A stretch of 64,000 nucleotides of DNA from Microbotryomycetes sp. JL201 (lineage: Eukaryota > Basidiomycota > Microbotryomycetes). The position numbers were made by a program, and so were the translations under genes. This document shows positions 61,880 to 64,000 of the stretch, one piece after another; positions within the stretch are counted from its first letter, which is position 1; every line of letters starts with the position of its first letter. The DNA lies in contig JAQYUZ010000037.1 of the NCBI GenBank assembly GCA_033819885.1, positions 106,707 to 170,706 of the forward strand, given 5' to 3'. Under the pieces are notes generated by a model, which made no database searches, was not told the origin of the DNA, and saw only the letters and a program-made list of their open reading frames with translations.

Positions 61880-63955
61880 ATGGCGACGCGTGCGTACTAT
61901 CGCCCTCCGAACCGGGCAAACTGGATAGTTTCCAGCCGTACTGGCCCGCGGCCTGCCATGCGCATGTCTCTGCTATTGTGCACGAGCCCGCGCCCGCTCG
62001 CGCCGACACCGACGCCGTGTCGCTCGTTCACCTCGACTCGCACCGCCACGTTTGAGCTCTCCTTCAGTCCTCAAGCTCTGCTCTGGCCTTGCGACTTGTC
62101 CGTGTGGCCGACCATGCTCGGCCAACTGTCAGTGACGTCGTTGCTCCCAAATTGGCCAGTTGGCGCGTCCATCACTGTAGACTCTGCACGAGGCACGGGT
62201 CAATACACTTGTACAAGAACGGACGAAACAAGCTACAAGTGCACTTGCGGCAGTTGGAAGTTTCAGACGAGAACAAAGTCAGGCAAAGGCAAGAGTTGCA
62301 AGCATCTGAGAAAGCTGTTGGGACACGAGTGCGTATTCTTTTTCCGTGTTTCAAGTCGCGATCAAGCTGCCGGGAACGGCACTGACCTAGACGAAGCACA
62401 GGCACGAAATGGAAAGAACAGGGATTGATTCGACCGTCAAGACGCTCAAATCGCATCGACCTTCAGCATACTCGATCATGGCCGCAAAAATCGATGCAGC
62501 TCTACTCGATGATGGTTTGTCGGGGGCAGTCGAAAACCACGAGGGCACAGTTAAGCCAGCAGCCGTAGACAGCAGCGACGGCACACCGCCTCCCAAAAAG
62601 CAGTCAAAGAAATTGACGACAAGCCCGGATACCAAGCGTCCCGTCATTTTAGACAAAAATCTCTCGATCAAGCAATCAACTCTCCAACCCGGCCCAGTGC
62701 AGCTCCTCATGGCATACAAATACGACGCCTCTCGATTGAATCCCACGGGTTACTGGGTCAGCGAAAAGCGTGAGATCCAAAACTTATTTTCGCCAAGGGG
62801 TGGGCTCACGTGGGATGTGGTCAACAGTGGATGGCGTTCGCGCTTATTGGGACGGCCATGGCACGCTCTGGACTCGTATCGGCCGGCCGTTTGCAGCTCC
62901 CAAAGCGTTTCTCGAGCGTGAGCTTCTTTTGGGCTACCCTTATCGAGAACTGTGGCTGAACTATTGATGCTGATGCAGAATTACCACGCGGTCACGCTTT
63001 GGACGGAGAATTGTTTATTGATCGAGGTCGGTTCGATGAAACATCGGGTATTGTTCGAACGACGGTCCCCGGAGCAGTCAACGATGCTCGATGGGAGCAA
63101 ATTCATTACATGGTGAGTTTAATCCTGTTTATTGCTACCGGCTCTGGCTTGTGCGTTGACGCACGCCTTATTTCAGGTGTTTGACGTTCCGTCACTGGGT
63201 CATCTGCCTTTTGAGCAAAGACAATACGAGCTGCAGCAAATCGTCACGGGGATCAAGTCTGGCACGTTGAAGGTGGTCGATCAAATTCAATGCAAAGATG
63301 TCGAGCATTTGACCGAACTCGTTGCTCGAGTTGCCGAACAAGGAGGTGAAGGGTCAGCCGTCTGTTTCGTTCTGGAGAACCCGAAAGTCTTGACTGACGT
63401 AGGTTGTCCTCTATTTGCAGGGTCATGCTTAGACAGCCGGGCTCGCTCTATGCCAATAAACGAGACAGGTCGCTTCTCAAAGTCAAATCGTTCTATGATG
63501 CCGAGGCCAGAGTTGTCGGGTACGAACCTGGCAAGGTGAGATCTCTTTTCTACGTTTTCTGTGCTGGGTATTTGCTTGCGGTACGGCAAAAGCTGAAAAA
63601 AGGGCCTATCTTTCGTAATTTCTTGTTTGCACCGCAGGGCAAGTACAAGGGCATGGTCGGTTCATTAATCTGTCAGATGGAATCTGGTCAATCGTTTAGC
63701 GTAGGAAGTGGTCTGAGTGACCAACGTCGATCAGATCCACCAAAGGTGCGTGTCAAAGCCGAGACGCTCTGTTCGCTCGCCTCAACCGCCAAGTAATTTC
63801 GCCCTCGCTGATCGACGCATGCTCGATTCCAACAACAGGTTGGCTCGATTGTCACGTACAGGTTTCAAGAGTTGACAAAATCTGGAGTACCAAGGTTTCC
63901 GGTGTTTGTCGGTGAGAGAATAGACGCGGAAACACCCAAGGATGCGATCGTTTGA
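61880..63955 (+). CDS. ATP-dependent DNA ligase with N-terminal SWIM zinc finger
   Basis: 518 aa if started at 61880, 440 aa from the ATG at 62114. Exons: 61880-62328, 62402-62769, 62828-62917, 62979-63112, 63177-63352, 63421-63535, 63638-63745, 63839-63955. The SWIM motif CxC...CxH is seen in YKCTCGSWKFQTRTKSGKG followed by SCKHLRKLLGHE. The ligase nucleotidyltransferase core has NPTGYWVSEKLDGVRAYWDG, where the catalytic Lys is joined to LDGVR exactly across an intron, LDGELFIDRGRFDETSGIVR, HYMVFDVPSLGHLPFEQRQY, EGVMLRQPGSLYANKRDRSL (motif IV) and LLKVKSF (motif V). An OB fold follows: GMVGSLICQMESG, GSIVTYRFQELTKSGVPRFP. The 78 residues before 62114 are basic and could target mitochondria. 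This layout resembles bacterial SWIM-ligases more than eukaryotic ligases I, III or IV. Confidence 0.85.
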
Positions 63956-64000
63956 TAGAGTGACAAGAAGCAGTGATGTTGTTGTTGATTTGGGGGGGGG

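Overview
The window is a gene-dense stretch of nuclear DNA from a fungus, most likely a basidiomycete. Nearly every gene is split by short introns, mostly 50 to 90 nt with GT or GC donors and AG acceptors. The gene set is eukaryotic and fungal: a fused LeuC-LeuD isopropylmalate isomerase, Atg3, Sen15, a Rec8-type kleisin, Rad1/XPF, tRNase Z and the vacuolar ATPase E subunit. I see no rRNA, tRNA, transposon, CRISPR array or operon. The exact taxon cannot be shown from this sequence; a Pucciniomycotina-like yeast or dimorphic fungus is only a guess. Exon structures were read by eye, by joining frames across GT/GC...AG boundaries and keeping family motifs in phase.

Layout. 1-5.3 kb: the 3' end of an unknown Ser-rich coiled-coil protein, alanine aminotransferase (minus), and an acyl-protein thioesterase (plus). 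5.7-9.7 kb: two tandem paralogous secreted proteins. 10-12.8 kb: a syntaxin-8 type SNARE and the Golgi protein Yif1 (both minus). 13-17.2 kb: Rad1/XPF nuclease with 15 exons. 17.4-21.6 kb: RBM18-like RNA-binding protein and NAC beta (minus), then the mitochondrial release factor mRF1 in head-to-head orientation with NAC beta. 21.7-30.2 kb: four genes of unknown function (a membrane protein, a nuclear protein, an AT-hook-like 1025-aa protein and a minus-strand protein). 30.3-40.8 kb: VWA8-type AAA+ ATPase, V-ATPase subunit E and tRNase Z. 40.9-48.9 kb: a CSC1/TMEM63-type channel and a SppA-like S49 peptidase. 49-55.1 kb: Atg3, Sen15 and Leu1. 55.5-60.6 kb: Rec8-like kleisin, a 12-bp minisatellite and an MDR oxidoreductase. 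61.9-64 kb: an ATP-dependent DNA ligase carrying an N-terminal SWIM zinc finger.

The genes do not form a pathway cluster; this looks like an ordinary chromosome arm of mixed housekeeping genes. Several neighbours are divergent and probably share promoters (NAC beta/mRF1, Leu1/Rec8, VMA4/TRZ1, YIF1/RAD1, ATG3/SEN15). The most unusual points are the SWIM-ligase fusion gene, the tandem secreted paralogs, an unexpectedly high number of GC-AG introns (five clear, one possible), an apparent start codon split by an intron in VMA4, and many micro-exons of 6 to 21 nt.
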